A DNA stretch of 64,000 nucleotides from Arthrobacter sp. efr-133-R2A-120 (GCF_030209835.1 NZ_JARVRF010000015.1:1-64000), one strand, 5' to 3'; counted from the stretch's first letter, positions 42,725 to 54,299 are shown. Numbers and translations are program-made. Notes: generated from the sequence alone by a model not told the origin.

Positions 42725-42796
42725 ATGGAGCGAATCATCGCACCAGTTACGTGGGGGGCCGCGCCCGGCCTTCCGGCCGAGCCGCCTCACGAATAA
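42725..42796 (+). CDS. Short ORF upstream of phoH2 (candidate leader or antitoxin-like peptide)
   Basis: 23 codons, ATG at 42725 to TAA at 42796, peptide [20 protein letters not shown] plus PHE. The near-ideal GGGGAGG lies 7 bp upstream, better than the site for phoH2 itself. In mycobacteria phoH2 is preceded by a small antitoxin-like gene, phoAT; this ORF is much shorter and its reality is unproven. Different frame from phoH2, 28 bp apart. Confidence 0.4.
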   Translation: MERIIAPVTWGAAPGLPAEPPHE

Positions 42797-42824
42797 GCCG
42801 GGTTCGCCCGGGGCTGGAGTCGAT

Positions 42825-44222
42825 GTGGCTATTTCTGAGCAACTGCCCGTAGTCGTTTCCGACGGGGAAAGTTCAGCTACCTCTCGCACCAAGCGGGCCA
42901 ACGGTGGACGGACGGCAAAGTCCGCGACCCCGACAGGTCGAAGCTATGTGATTGACACTTCCGTATTGCTTTCCGATCCGCACGCCCTGTTGCGCTTCGC
43001 GGAGCACGAAGTCATTGTCCCGATCGTGGTCATCACAGAATTGGAAGGCAAACGCCACGATCCCGAGTTGGGCTACTTCGCCCGCAAGGCCCTCAGGCTC
43101 CTGGACGACTTGCGCATCGAGCATGGTGGCTTGAATCAAGCCATCCCGATCGGATCCGACGGTGGCACGCTGCGTGTCGAGATGAACCATGTGTCCACCG
43201 AAGTGCTGCCAGCAGGATTCCGCGGCCCGGACAACGACAGCCGCATCCTGGCCGTCGCCAAGAACCTCGCCAACGAAGGCCACAACGTCACGGTCGTCTC
43301 CAAGGACCTCCCCATGCGCGTCAAAGCCTCCGCGATGGGGCTGTTCGCGGACGAATACCGCAATGAACTCGTCAAGGACTCCGGCTGGACCGGCATGGCG
43401 GAGATCGAAGCCAGCGAGGACGAAATCACCACCCTGTACGGGCACGAACCGGTTTTCATTCCGGCAGCAGCCGAGCTGCCCGTCAACACGGGCCTGGTGC
43501 TGCTCTCGAACCGGGGCTCCGCCCTGGGCCGCGTGGGTGCGGACAAACAGGTTCGGCTGGTCAAGGGTGACCGTGATGTCTTCGGACTCCACGGCCGCTC
43601 AGCGGAGCAGCGGCTTGCGATCGACCTGCTCATGGATCCCAGCGTCGGAATCGTGTCGATCGGCGGCCGGGCGGGCACTGGAAAGTCGGCACTCGCCTTG
43701 TGTGCGGGACTCGAGGCCGTCCTCGAGCGCCGGGAACACCGCAAGGTGATCGTCTTCCGCCCCCTGTACGCGGTGGGTGGACAGGAACTTGGCTACCTGC
43801 CCGGTTCCGAGGCGGAGAAGATGAACCCCTGGGCGCAGGCGGTCTTCGACACTCTCGGTGCACTCGTCAGCCAGGAAGTCGTGGAAGAAGTCATGGACCG
43901 GGGCATGCTCGAAGTCATGCCGCTGACCCACATCCGCGGACGGTCGCTCCATGACGCCTTCGTGATCGTGGACGAGGCACAGTCGCTCGAAAAGAACGTG
44001 CTCCTCACGGTCATGAGCCGTATCGGCCAGAACTCCAAGATCGTCCTGACCCACGACGTCGCCCAGCGGGACAACCTCCGTGTCGGCCGGCACGACGGCG
44101 TCGCCGCCGTCGTCGAGACCCTGAAGGGACACCCGCTGTTCGGCCACATCACCCTGACTCGCTCCGAACGCTCGCCGATCGCGGCCCTCGTGACGGAATT
44201 GCTTGAAGGGGCGGAAATCTAA
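42825..44222 (+). CDS. phoH2: PhoH2: PIN RNase fused to PhoH ATPase/helicase
   Basis: 465 residues from GTG at 42825 (GGAG 5 bp upstream). N-terminal PIN domain with acidic residues D44, E72, D136/D138 and D161; C-terminal PhoH ATPase with Walker A GRAGTGKS at 281-288 and Walker B VIVDEAQS. Mycobacterial PhoH2 unwinds and cleaves RNA in an ATP-dependent way. A disordered segment of 40 residues opens the protein. Same relative region as Rv1095. Confidence 0.93.
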   Translation: MAISEQLPVVVSDGESSATSRTKRANGGRTAKSATPTGRSYVIDTSVLLSDPHALLRFAEHEVIVPIVVITELEGKRHDPELGYFARKALRLLDDLRIEHGGLNQAIPIGSDGGTLRVEMNHVSTEVLPAGFRGPDNDSRILAVAKNLANEGHNVTVVSKDLPMRVKASAMGLFADEYRNELVKDSGWTGMAEIEASEDEITTLYGHEPVFIPAAAELPVNTGLVLLSNRGSALGRVGADKQVRLVKGDRDVFGLHGRSAEQRLAIDLLMDPSVGIVSIGGRAGTGKSALALCAGLEAVLERREHRKVIVFRPLYAVGGQELGYLPGSEAEKMNPWAQAVFDTLGALVSQEVVEEVMDRGMLEVMPLTHIRGRSLHDAFVIVDEAQSLEKNVLLTVMSRIGQNSKIVLTHDVAQRDNLRVGRHDGVAAVVETLKGHPLFGHITLTRSERSPIAALVTELLEGAEI

Positions 44223-44234
44223 AGCTCCATGTGC

Positions 44235-44276
44235 GCGGAGGGCCGTGGCCGGGTTCGCCGGGCCACGGCCCTCCGC
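44235..44276 (+). terminator. Terminator after phoH2
   Basis: Perfect 16-bp GC-rich stem (44235-44250 with 44261-44276); the 10-nt loop can pair further (CGG/CCG). Starts 13 bp after the stop. Confidence 0.87.
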
Positions 44277-44286
44277 CTCCGTCACT

Positions 44287-44362
44287 GACGCTCGCTCACG
44301 TTTGTCGGCTTTCCTGCTGACGCTCGCTCACATTTGTCGGGTTTTCCGCCGACGCTCGCTCA
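44287..44362 (-). repeat. 32-bp-period array (three cores)
   Basis: GACGCTCGCTCA occurs at 44287, 44319 and 44351, exactly 32 bp apart; on the minus strand this is TGAGCGAGCGTC. The 20-nt parts between cores are similar to each other (CCGACAAAC/T). The last core overlaps the end of the GNAT gene and supplies its TGA stop. Confidence 0.93.
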
Positions 44363-45004
44363 CGTACCTAGGAAGTTGGCTGTAGTCTCGTGGCCCTCTA
44401 CCTTTAGCTTCCAGTCCGGTCTGATGAACGATTCCGGAATGAGTCGGACGCGTTGCACTTCCACGACGTCGGCGCCCCATTGGTCGCGATAGACACCGTT
44501 GAACTCATAGCCGAGGCTGGTGGAAACGCCCAAGGATTGCTTGTTCCAAATGGCAGCCTCGGAGGTTGCTATTTCTGCGTCCAGGTAATCGAAGGCGTAG
44601 CTGAGGGCGGCCGCGCGCATCTCTTTGCCGAGGCCTCGGCCTTGCGCGCCCTTCTTGAGCCAGGAACCGGTGGAGACAGTCTTCAACGATGCGAAGTTCT
44701 TCGCCTCCACATCTTGGCAGCCAATGAACTCGTTGTTGTGCCAGATACCGAGGAGGAGCGTCCACGAATCGGGGGTCATTCCTGCTCGGCAGCGCCAATA
44801 CCATCGGGCCATGTTGGCACCCAACTCATCTTCGGGAACTTCCGTCCAAGGGTTGCTGAAGGGCGATTTCCCAGGCTCGTGAATGCCGCTGAGGGCCGCA
44901 TTGACCGCTGCGGGGATGTCAGCATCCAGGATTGGGCGCAACTGCAAACGGGGTGTGCTCAGGGTGAGGCCGAAGAGGGGCCAGATGGCGCTTAGCTCGT
45001 TCAT
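44360..45004 (-). CDS. GNAT-family N-acetyltransferase (RimJ/RimL-like)
   Basis: 214 residues. GNAT fold: LSTPRLQLRPILDADIPAAV at the start, GSWLKKGAQGRGLGKEMRAA as the acetyl-CoA loop, then ATSEAAIWNKQSLGVSTSLGYEFNGVYRD. Similar proteins acetylate ribosomal-protein N-termini or small amines; target unknown. Isolated, and bracketed by arrays of the same 32-bp repeat in opposite orientations. Its stop codon lies inside the left array. Confidence 0.88.
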   Translation of the reverse strand: MNELSAIWPLFGLTLSTPRLQLRPILDADIPAAVNAALSGIHEPGKSPFSNPWTEVPEDELGANMARWYWRCRAGMTPDSWTLLLGIWHNNEFIGCQDVEAKNFASLKTVSTGSWLKKGAQGRGLGKEMRAAALSYAFDYLDAEIATSEAAIWNKQSLGVSTSLGYEFNGVYRDQWGADVVEVQRVRLIPESFIRPDWKLKVEGHETTANFLGT

Positions 45005-45074
45005 CCGGGAAGCCTAGCGGACGGCCCGGGGTAGCTTGTCATGTGTCGGCCCGGACCGCTTTCTCATCAGTTGG

Positions 45075-45151
45075 TGAGCGAGCGTTTGGCGGGAGGGTGC
45101 CTATAAGTGAGCGGGCGTTTGGCCAACGGGGGCTGTATGTGAGCGGGCGTT
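45075..45151 (+). repeat. 32/33-bp-period array (three cores)
   Basis: Cores TGAGCGAGCGTTTGG or TGAGCGGGCGTTTGG begin at 45075, 45108 and 45140 (33 then 32 bp apart). Orientation is opposite to the array at 44287-44362 on the far side of the GNAT gene. Confidence 0.92.
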
Positions 45152-45179
45152 TGGGGGGTGGGGGGCGGCGGGACGGCTC

Positions 45180-45950
45180 TTACGCGCGGGGGCCGATGTC
45201 CCAGCTGATGTGCTTGCGGACGTCGGTGAGGTTCATCGATTCGGCGAGGAACAGATCGTCCAGCATGTATTCGTCCACCCCCAGGATCCGCATCCAATGC
45301 CCCTGGCCAGTGGTATCGCCGTCGAGCGATTGGCTGGAAACGCACACGCCCGTTCCCGAGTCCACCCGCAAGAGCGTGCGTCCGGGGAAGCACAGCGGTG
45401 TTGCCGCATCAGACGCCACGTAACTGTGTCCCGGCGTCGCGATGGTTTCCAACGCCGGACGCCCCTCGTGGTCCACTTCCCGAATGGGGCCGAACGACAC
45501 CCGGTTGGACTCGGGAAATTCCATCGGCACCGGCGCATTCCCGGCGAGCTCCACAGGATCGAGGGCTGCCGCGAGCCGACCGTTCCCGAAGGACGGTTCA
45601 CCATAAGCAGCCTCGGGACGCCGGCGGACCAAGCCCGCGGAGTCGTAAACGGGGGTCACCAAGTGGGCCGGCAACAGCCAGGACTTGCGCTTGGAACCGA
45701 GGTAAAGCCCATCGCGGGAATCGTTGATGCCGGTGGTGCTATGCAGCAACGCGCCGTCCATGGTTTCGAGTCGAAGCGCTCCCGGGCGACGCAGCCAGGC
45801 CCGCACTGTGGCGTCCGTGTTGCCGGGCCGATCCAGGTATTCGAACCTCAGGCTGGTCCATTTCCACGGGGAGGAACGGCAGAGGTTTCGGAAGGTGGAG
45901 GACATGTCGGCGTCCGGATTGCCTTGGATTTCTGCACTGTAGCGCCCCAT
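45180..45950 (-). CDS. Conserved-looking hypothetical protein
   Basis: 256 residues from ATG at 45950 (GTG at 45956 is an alternative, adding two). No family recognised. Soluble, with no signal peptide or membrane span. Two halves look beta-rich (RPGALRLETMDGALLHSTTG; GRTLLRVDSGTGVCVSSQSL), with an aromatic C-terminus. Codon use looks native. Neighbours give no functional clue. Confidence 0.75.
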   Translation of the reverse strand: MGRYSAEIQGNPDADMSSTFRNLCRSSPWKWTSLRFEYLDRPGNTDATVRAWLRRPGALRLETMDGALLHSTTGINDSRDGLYLGSKRKSWLLPAHLVTPVYDSAGLVRRRPEAAYGEPSFGNGRLAAALDPVELAGNAPVPMEFPESNRVSFGPIREVDHEGRPALETIATPGHSYVASDAATPLCFPGRTLLRVDSGTGVCVSSQSLDGDTTGQGHWMRILGVDEYMLDDLFLAESMNLTDVRKHISWDIGPRA

Positions 45951-46009
45951 ATCCACAGTCTAAGCGTGCGTGACCGGCGCAGGTTTGAGAAAACCGATAG
46001 CATCCGAGA

Positions 46010-46591
46010 GTGATCCGACGACTCGGCGAATTGTGGGGGACCAGTTTCCCGGCCTTCTGGCTCTTGCTCGCAGCTTGTGTGTACTTTGCGATCATGGCTG
46101 CCCGCCTCACGATCATCGACGTCCGTCACCACCTCTTGCCCAACCGGATCGTCTTCCCGTCTTATGCCATCGCCGGTGTGCTCTTGCTCGGCGCAGCAGT
46201 CTCCGTCACCCTGGCCGGCCGAGCGGCAACGAACTTCAGCGGCGGAGCGGCAGGGTCCACGCCCGACGGCGGTGCCTCCTTCCTCGGGGTGCCCGCCTTG
46301 GGAATCGTGGCCGGGGGAGCCACTCTATGGGTGTTCTACTTCATCCTGCGATTGGTGTACCCGCCCGGGATGGGCTTCGGGGACGTCAAATTGGCAGGTG
46401 TCCTCGGCCTCTACCTTGGCTATCTGGGTTGGGCGCATATTTTCGCCGGAACGTTTGCTGCGTTCCTCTTCGGCGGACTGTGGAGCCTGGGAGTCCTGGC
46501 TGCCCGGCGGGGAACCCTGAAATCATCAATACCCTTCGGGCCGTTCATGCTCGCGGGTGCCGCTGCGGCGATGTTCGCCCTGCCCGCGTGA
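46010..46591 (+). CDS. A24-family prepilin peptidase (short form)
   Basis: 193 residues from GTG at 46010. Aspartate motifs of type IV prepilin peptidases: IDVRHHLLPNRIVFP and GMGFGDVKLAGVLG. The N-terminal methylase domain is absent, as in CpaA/TadV-type enzymes. About six membrane spans. No pilin or secretion genes lie nearby, so its substrate is elsewhere in the genome. Confidence 0.88.
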   Translation: MIRRLGELWGTSFPAFWLLLAACVYFAIMAARLTIIDVRHHLLPNRIVFPSYAIAGVLLLGAAVSVTLAGRAATNFSGGAAGSTPDGGASFLGVPALGIVAGGATLWVFYFILRLVYPPGMGFGDVKLAGVLGLYLGYLGWAHIFAGTFAAFLFGGLWSLGVLAARRGTLKSSIPFGPFMLAGAAAAMFALPA

Positions 46592-46751
46592 GGACGGCAG
46601 CGAGCAAGGCGGCGCGAGAGACGGCCGTTCGAGCAGCCTGCCGCTGTCAATCGGGCATCGCCGGTGGGATACTCGCCCTACTGGCGGATCCGACCCTGAA
46701 GCGGAGGCAGTGCTCTTGTTGGTGATGATCGATTCGAAAGCGGGCTAGGCA

Positions 46752-47225
46752 GTGGCGGTCCCGGAATTCATCCTGCAAATCCGCGAGAAGATCGGCAACG
46801 ACCCGCTGTGGCTACCCGGCGTGCGCGGCGTGGTCCTGGACGACGAGAACCGGGTCCTGCTGTGCCAACGGGCCGACAATGGCCGTTGGACCCTGATCAC
46901 GGGAATGCTGGAACCCGGGGAGCACCCCGCCCCGGGTTTGCTCCGCGAGATCTTCGAGGAGACTGCCGTGGTGGCCGAAACCGAGCGGATCCTGGCGGTG
47001 GGAGTGATCGGCCCGGTCACGTACCCCAACGGAGACGTGTGCGACTTCCTGGATATTGCCTTCAAATGCCGCTATGTCTCAGGGGAGGCCCGCGTCAACG
47101 ACGACGAATCAATCGCCGTCGGCTGGTTCGCCCTCGACGAGTTGCCTGAGATCAGTGCCGGCCACCGCGAAACCATCCGGCTCGCGCTGGAGCCAGGCTC
47201 CGCCGTCGCGTATCAGCGTGATTGA
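46752..47225 (+). CDS. Nudix hydrolase
   Basis: 157 residues from GTG at 46752. Nudix box GMLEPGEHPAPGLLREIFEETAV; the usual Gly after EET is Ala, otherwise all metal-binding Glu are present. The opening ILQIREKIGNDPLWLPGVRGVV is shared with a group of actinobacterial Nudix enzymes. Substrate unknown. Overlaps the convergent small membrane protein gene by 13 bp. Confidence 0.88.
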   Translation: MAVPEFILQIREKIGNDPLWLPGVRGVVLDDENRVLLCQRADNGRWTLITGMLEPGEHPAPGLLREIFEETAVVAETERILAVGVIGPVTYPNGDVCDFLDIAFKCRYVSGEARVNDDESIAVGWFALDELPEISAGHRETIRLALEPGSAVAYQRD

Positions 47226-47413
47226 CGGGCCGCGAGGATCGCGCGGGCAGCGAAGAGGCACGCGGCGGCACCGCAGGCAATAGCGCCTAGGATGGTCCAC
47301 CATTCGCCCCTGGCGGAGGCAATGGAGACGGCCAGAAGGCCGAAAAGGACTGCCCCTAATCCCCATCGAACGGCCGGGCTGATGTTCGCGGATTCTTCGG
47401 GCTCTGAACTCAT
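47213..47413 (-). CDS. Small two-span membrane protein
   Basis: 66 residues from the minus-strand ATG at 47413 (MSSEPEESANISPAVRW). Two hydrophobic segments near 15-33 and 40-60, basic tail RAILAARQSR. No family recognised. Tail-to-tail overlap with the Nudix gene. Confidence 0.65.
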   Translation of the reverse strand: MSSEPEESANISPAVRWGLGAVLFGLLAVSIASARGEWWTILGAIACGAAACLFAARAILAARQSR

Positions 47414-47460
47414 GGGTTCCAGCCTAGGCCAGACGCCCTTGGGCCGGACAACCCAAGGCC

Positions 47461-47518
47461 CAGTGGACATGCCCTGTTTTGCATCCGGGCAGCGGGCATA
47501 TTCCTCATATGTCCACTG
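47461..47518. repeat. 58-bp inverted repeat between small membrane protein and MFS genes
   Basis: CAGTGGACAT at 47461-47470 is exactly complementary to 47509-47518; the interior repeats GGGC and CAT motifs. It may terminate the MFS transcript or be another palindromic element. No gene is seen between 47414 and 47548. Confidence 0.6.
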
Positions 47519-47548
47519 GTCCGGGCCAAGGCCGGGCATGTCCCGGGC

Positions 47549-49910
<2,362 letters not shown>

Positions 49911-49926
<16 letters not shown>

Positions 49927-49962
49927 AAAGTAAAGTTTTGCACTTTTTGTCTTGTAGTGCAA
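49911..49962 (-). promoter_or_regulatory. TetR-type operator of the exporter operon
   Basis: TTGCACT at 49938-49944 and AGTGCAA at 49956-49962 form a perfect 7-bp inverted repeat with 11-bp spacing; a third TTGCACT lies at 49911-49917 inside the start of the repressor gene. Three matching half-sites so close are unlikely by chance. Confidence 0.75.
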
Positions 49963-49987
49963 GAAAGCTTCCATGGCCAGGAACGAC

Positions 49988-50031
49988 GACGGCGGCCGGC
50001 ACCTTCCGTGGGGAAGGTGCCGGCCGCCGTC
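49988..50031. terminator. Very strong terminator after fumC
   Basis: Perfect 20-bp stem (49988-50007 with 50012-50031), loop GTGG, and an outer GGCCAG/CTGGCC pair. Lies between fumC and the tetR promoter, insulating the exporter operon. Confidence 0.92.
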
Positions 50032-50058
50032 GGGCTGGCCAGTCGGGCTGGCGGGAAA

Positions 50059-51495
50059 CTAGGCCTTGTGGGCCGGGCGGGTCATGGTGGTGACGTCGAG
50101 AGCCTTGTCGAGCTGCTCTTCGCTCAGTTCGCCGCGCTCAAGGTAACCAAGTGAGATCACGGCTTCGCGGATGGTCAAACCCTCGGCAACAGCCTTCTTG
50201 GCGATCTTTGCCGCTGCTTCGTAGCCGATGAACTTGTTCAGCGGGGTCACGATGGACGGGGAAGCCTCGGCAAGGAAGCGGGCGCGCTCCACGTTGGCCG
50301 TGATGCCGTCGATCATCTTGTCGGCCATGACGCGGCTGGTGTTGGCCAGGAGGCGGATGGATTCGAGCAGGTTGGCGGCCATCACGGGGATGCCGACATT
50401 GAGCTCGAAGGCGCCGTTGGTACCGGACCAGGCAATGGCGGTGTCGTTGCCGATGACCTGGGCGCAGACCATGATCGAGGCTTCGCAGATGACCGGGTTG
50501 ACCTTGCCCGGCATGATCGACGAGCCGGGCTGGAGGTCCGGGATGGAGATCTCGCCAAGTCCCGTGTTGGGGCCGGAGCCCATCCAGCGGAGGTCGTTGT
50601 TGATCTTCATGAAGGAGATGGCGATGTTGCGCAGCTGGCTGGAGCCCTCGATGAGCCCGTCACGGTTGGCCTGCGCCTCGAAGTGGTCGCGTGCCTCGGT
50701 CAGGGGCAGGCCGGTGTCGGCCGCGAGGAGTTCGATAACGCGCTCCGGGAAGCCTTCCGGGGTGTTGATGCCGGTGCCGACCGCGGTGCCGCCCAGGGGA
50801 ACCTCGGCGACGCGGGGGAGGGCGGCGTTGATGCGCTCGATGCCGTAACGGACCTGCGCGGCGTAGCCGCCGAACTCCTGGCCCAAAGTCACCGGAGTGG
50901 CGTCCATGAGGTGGGTGCGGCCGGACTTGACGACGTCCTTGAACTCCGCGGCCTTGCGGTCCAGGGAAGCAGCCAGGTACTCAAGGGCCGGGATCAGGTC
51001 GTTGATCAGGGCCGACGTCGCGGCGACGTGGACGGACGTCGGGAAGACGTCGTTCGAGGACTGGGAAGCGTTGACGTGGTCGTTCGGGTGGACAACTTTG
51101 TCGCTCCCGGCCGCCGCGAGGGCACGCGTCGCCAGTTCAGCGATGACCTCGTTGGTGTTCATGTTGGAGGACGTACCCGAACCGGTCTGGAAGACGTCGA
51201 TGGGGAAGTCGCCGTCGTACTTCCCGGTGGCAACCTCATCGGCAGCGTTGGCAATAGCCGCGGCGAGCTCGCCGTCGAGCACCCCAAGTTCAGCGTTTGC
51301 CAAGGCCGCAGCCTTCTTGACGCGGGCCAAGGCCGCGATGTGCGCGCGCTCAAGCGTCTTGCCGGAGATCGGGAAGTTCTCCACGGCGCGCTGCGTCTGG
51401 GCGCGGTACAGGGCGTTCACAGGAACGCGAACTTCGCCCATCGTGTCATGTTCAATACGGAACTCGGCCGTGTTGGATTCTTGAGTGGAAGTCAT
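50059..51495 (-). CDS. fumC: Fumarate hydratase, class II
   Basis: 478 residues of the iron-free tetrameric fumarase that interconverts fumarate and malate in the TCA cycle. Signature [28 protein letters not shown] and [20 protein letters not shown] are intact; ends with an extra [19 protein letters not shown] segment as usual. Same neighbourhood as mycobacterial fum-glpX. Confidence 0.97.
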   Translation of the reverse strand: MTSTQESNTAEFRIEHDTMGEVRVPVNALYRAQTQRAVENFPISGKTLERAHIAALARVKKAAALANAELGVLDGELAAAIANAADEVATGKYDGDFPIDVFQTGSGTSSNMNTNEVIAELATRALAAAGSDKVVHPNDHVNASQSSNDVFPTSVHVAATSALINDLIPALEYLAASLDRKAAEFKDVVKSGRTHLMDATPVTLGQEFGGYAAQVRYGIERINAALPRVAEVPLGGTAVGTGINTPEGFPERVIELLAADTGLPLTEARDHFEAQANRDGLIEGSSQLRNIAISFMKINNDLRWMGSGPNTGLGEISIPDLQPGSSIMPGKVNPVICEASIMVCAQVIGNDTAIAWSGTNGAFELNVGIPVMAANLLESIRLLANTSRVMADKMIDGITANVERARFLAEASPSIVTPLNKFIGYEAAAKIAKKAVAEGLTIREAVISLGYLERGELSEEQLDKALDVTTMTRPAHKA

Positions 51496-51561
51496 GGGGC
51501 TAGCTTATGGCGAGCAGCCGCTTGACCGAAAACCGGTGGAGCAAAGCTACGGCCGCTGGTT

Positions 51562-51580
51562 GCCGCCCTTTGGGGGCGGC
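51562..51580 (-). terminator. Hairpin after carbonic anhydrase gene
   Basis: GCCGCCC at 51562-51568 pairs with GGGCGGC at 51574-51580 around TTTGG, just after the stop of the minus-strand carbonic anhydrase gene. Confidence 0.65.
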
Positions 51581-51592
51581 CCGGCATCCGGC

Positions 51593-52207
51593 CTAGAGCT
51601 TGCCGATCCCGGAAACCAGCGCCGCGCGGCCTTCGTCCAGTTTGTAGGAAAGCCCGACGACGGCGGCCCGGCCGTCGTCGATCGCGTCGGAAATCACACG
51701 GGAACTGTCGGCCAGGCGGCGGGCCGTCTGCTTGACGTGCTCCACGACCATCTCGTTGACGTCCGTCTGCTCGTTTCGCATCGCGGTGAGCACGGAAGGC
51801 GTGATGCGCTCCACGAGTGAACGGATGAAACCTGCAGGCATTTCACCGGTCTCCACGGCACTCTTGGTCGCGGTCACTGCGCCGCAGCTGTCGTGGCCCA
51901 GGATCACGATGAGGGGGACATGCAGTTGGGAGATGCTGTATTCCAGCGAACCGAGGACCGCGTCGTCGATCACCTGACCGGCGGTGCGGACCACGAAGGC
52001 ATCGCCCAGGCCGAGGTCGAAGATGATTTCCGCGGCCAGGCGGGAATCCGAGCAACCGAAGATCACGGCAAAGGGGTGCTGGTCCTCGACCAAGGAATGC
52101 CGCCGGGATGCGTCCTGGTTGGGGTGCAAGGATTCCCCGGCGACGAAGCGTTCGTTTCCTTCGCGCAAGCGGCGCCAGGCAAGTGCAGGAGTCAGATAGG
52201 TAGCCAC
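51593..52207 (-). CDS. Beta-class carbonic anhydrase
   Basis: 204 residues. Zinc ligands C52, H105 and C108, with the D54/R56 dyad in GCSDSR and HDSCGA. Interconverts CO2 and bicarbonate, feeding carboxylases such as those for fatty acids and oxaloacetate. Ends 85-97 bp from fumC start and follows DUF4245 by 9 bp in the same direction. Confidence 0.94.
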   Translation of the reverse strand: MATYLTPALAWRRLREGNERFVAGESLHPNQDASRRHSLVEDQHPFAVIFGCSDSRLAAEIIFDLGLGDAFVVRTAGQVIDDAVLGSLEYSISQLHVPLIVILGHDSCGAVTATKSAVETGEMPAGFIRSLVERITPSVLTAMRNEQTDVNEMVVEHVKQTARRLADSSRVISDAIDDGRAAVVGLSYKLDEGRAALVSGIGKL

Positions 52208-52216
52208 GGCGCTACT

Positions 52217-52936
52217 TTACGGCTTTGAGGTTGCAGGCTGCGAAACTGTGTCGCCCGGCTTCGTGCTCGGGTCCGCGGAAGCGACCGGAGCTGCGTCCGC
52301 TGCCTTCACGACGGCTGCGGCCAAGGTGGAGAACTCGTCCAGTCCTGCGCTGCCGCTCAGGATGATCGTGGTGCCGCGGTAGCTCAGGACCATGCTGCGG
52401 TTGCCCTTTGCCGTGTCATGGAGCTCCCAGTCGCGGCCGCCGGCGCTGCGCGTTCCGGTCACCGGAGCGCTGCCGGTCTGCTGGAAAATCCAGGTCGGAT
52501 TGGCCTTGCGGGTCTGGACAATTCCGATGAACGCCTGCTTGGGAGTGACGTATCCGACCTCCCACGTGGGTACGCCATCGCCGGTTCCGGATGACCAGCG
52601 AGCGTAGTTCGGACTGAATGTGTCGCCGGTATCCGGCGCCACTGGTGTGAAACCCGCCACATCTTTCGCGTTGGCTGCGGTTGCCGCCACATCGACGTTG
52701 GGCTTGTAACCGTTGCTCTTTGGAGAAGGATTCATGAGGACAATCGGCAGGAACGCGAGCACGCAGAGGAGTAACGCGATGAGCATGCCGATCACCGACG
52801 CATTCGCCCTTTTGGCTGCTTTCGCCGCGATAACGGGCTTCACCGCAGGCTGACCGGCGTCGTCGGCGCCAGCTGCGCCCGTGCCTCCGCTGGCGGAGGG
52901 GGCGGCGGCAATTGCTTTGTCTTGCGTTTCACTCAC
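52217..52936 (-). CDS. DUF4245 membrane-anchored protein
   Basis: 239 residues: Ala-rich cytoplasmic N-terminus, one membrane span near 47-66 (SVIGMLIALLLCVLAFLPIVLM), then an extracytoplasmic domain (WEVGYVTPKQAFIGIVQTRKANPTWI) and a low-complexity tail. Actinobacterial family next to glpX in mycobacteria as well. Function unknown. Confidence 0.88.
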   Translation of the reverse strand: MSETQDKAIAAAPSASGGTGAAGADDAGQPAVKPVIAAKAAKRANASVIGMLIALLLCVLAFLPIVLMNPSPKSNGYKPNVDVAATAANAKDVAGFTPVAPDTGDTFSPNYARWSSGTGDGVPTWEVGYVTPKQAFIGIVQTRKANPTWIFQQTGSAPVTGTRSAGGRDWELHDTAKGNRSMVLSYRGTTIILSGSAGLDEFSTLAAAVVKAADAAPVASADPSTKPGDTVSQPATSKP

Positions 52937-53015
52937 GCTTCAATAGTCTCCTATCCAAGCGGCTAATACACATCGGCCGGTCCGCGCAAGGGGCGTCCCG
53001 GGAGTTGGTCATCCC

Positions 53016-53045
53016 ATGACCGCGCCGCCCCGCCCCGACTATGAT
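53016..53045 (+). promoter_or_regulatory. Candidate glpX promoter
   Basis: ATGACC at 53016-53021, 18-bp spacer, TATGAT at 53040-53045, about 80 bp before the glpX start. The -10 box is close to the consensus. Confidence 0.5.
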
Positions 53046-53125
53046 CTGTTCTAGAGGAATCATTCAGGCCGCCAAGCCCAGCCATTCCTGGTCCCACGAA
53101 TCGCGTCATCGAAGAAGAGGTTCAC

Positions 53126-54160
53126 GTGTCTCCAGCGCCAATGTCCCAGAAGTATTCCACGATTTCGCCGGCGCTCGCCGTCGGGACCGATGAGCCGGAC
53201 CGCAACCTGGCCCTCGAACTAGTCCGCGTTACAGAAGCCGCCGCCATTGCCGGCGGCCACTGGGTTGGTTTCGGCGACAAGAACAAGGCAGACGGCGCCG
53301 CCGTTGACGCCATGCGCTCCTTCCTCCACACCGTCCATTTCAACGGCGTCGTTGTCATTGGCGAGGGTGAAAAGGACGAAGCCCCCATGCTCTTCAACGG
53401 CGAGCACGTCGGTGACGGCACCGGACCCGAGTGCGACGTCGCCGTCGACCCCATCGATGGAACCCGCCTGACCGCGCTGGGCATCAACAACGCCCTCGCC
53501 GTGCTGGCAGTTGCCGAACGCGGCACGATGTTCGATCCCTCCGCCGTGTTCTACATGGAGAAGCTCGTCACGGGCCCCGAAGCCGCCGACATGGTGGACC
53601 TGCGCCTGCCGGTGAAGCAGAACCTGCACCTGATCGCCAAGGCCAAGGGCGTCAAGGTCAACCAACTCAACGTCATGATCCTGGACCGCGACCGCCACCG
53701 CCCGCTGGTGGAGGAAATCCGCGAAGCCGGTGCGCGCACCAAGTTCATCATGGACGGCGACGTTGCAGGCGCCATTGCCGCCGCACGTTCGGGCACCGGC
53801 GTCGACGCCCTGATGGGCATCGGCGGTACCCCGGAAGGCATCGTGGCCGCTTGTGCCATCAAGTCCCTCGGCGGTGTCATCCAGGGCCGCCTGTGGCCCA
53901 CGAGCGACGACGAGAAGCAGAAGGCCATCGACGCCGGACACGACCTCGAACGCGTCCTCTCCACGAACGACCTCGTCACGAGCGACAACTGCTACTTCGC
54001 AGCTACCGGCATCACCGACGGCGACCTCCTCAAGGGTGTGCGCTACTCCAAGGACAAGGTCCTGACCCAGTCCATCGTAATGCGCTCCAAGTCCGGCACC
54101 ATCCGCTTCGTCGAAGGCGAGCACCAGGCCAGCAAGTGGGAGGGCTACGCCCGCAAGTAG
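53126..54160 (+). CDS. glpX: Fructose-1,6-bisphosphatase, class II
   Basis: 344 residues. Metal and substrate motifs: [28 protein letters not shown], and [20 protein letters not shown]. It is the gluconeogenic step from fructose-1,6-bisphosphate to fructose-6-phosphate. GTG at 53126 with AAGAGG 5 bp upstream. Class II is the usual enzyme in actinobacteria. Confidence 0.96.
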   Translation: MSPAPMSQKYSTISPALAVGTDEPDRNLALELVRVTEAAAIAGGHWVGFGDKNKADGAAVDAMRSFLHTVHFNGVVVIGEGEKDEAPMLFNGEHVGDGTGPECDVAVDPIDGTRLTALGINNALAVLAVAERGTMFDPSAVFYMEKLVTGPEAADMVDLRLPVKQNLHLIAKAKGVKVNQLNVMILDRDRHRPLVEEIREAGARTKFIMDGDVAGAIAAARSGTGVDALMGIGGTPEGIVAACAIKSLGGVIQGRLWPTSDDEKQKAIDAGHDLERVLSTNDLVTSDNCYFAATGITDGDLLKGVRYSKDKVLTQSIVMRSKSGTIRFVEGEHQASKWEGYARK

Positions 54161-54172
54161 GACCAGGCTCCC

Positions 54173-54235
54173 GCGCGAACTGGCAGCAAATGCCCTCTGG
54201 ATCGAGATTTGGAGGCATTTGCTGCCAGTTCGTGT
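54173..54235. repeat. 63-bp imperfect palindrome, copy 2
   Basis: 22-nt arms (54173-54194 and 54214-54235) differ at two outer positions: GCGCGAACTGGCAGCAAATG and its complement. It sits 12 bp after glpX and 65 bp before the AbiEi/DUF559-like gene. Confidence 0.93.
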
Positions 54236-54299
54236 TGAGGAGCGGAATCCGTCCTGTGGATAACTCAATTTAGGGCTCGAAGCCGGGCAAGAATTGAGC

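Noticed and set aside
42640..42824. Possible riboswitch (c-di-AMP type) in the phoH2 leader
   Set aside because: GC-rich hairpins are present, but the conserved ydaO-type core sequences could not be matched, so only the hairpin and short ORF are reported.
44287..44362. 32-bp spacing of repeats suggested a CRISPR array
   Set aside because: Only the 12-13-nt core is constant, there are at most three units, the intervening parts resemble each other, and no cas genes are present.
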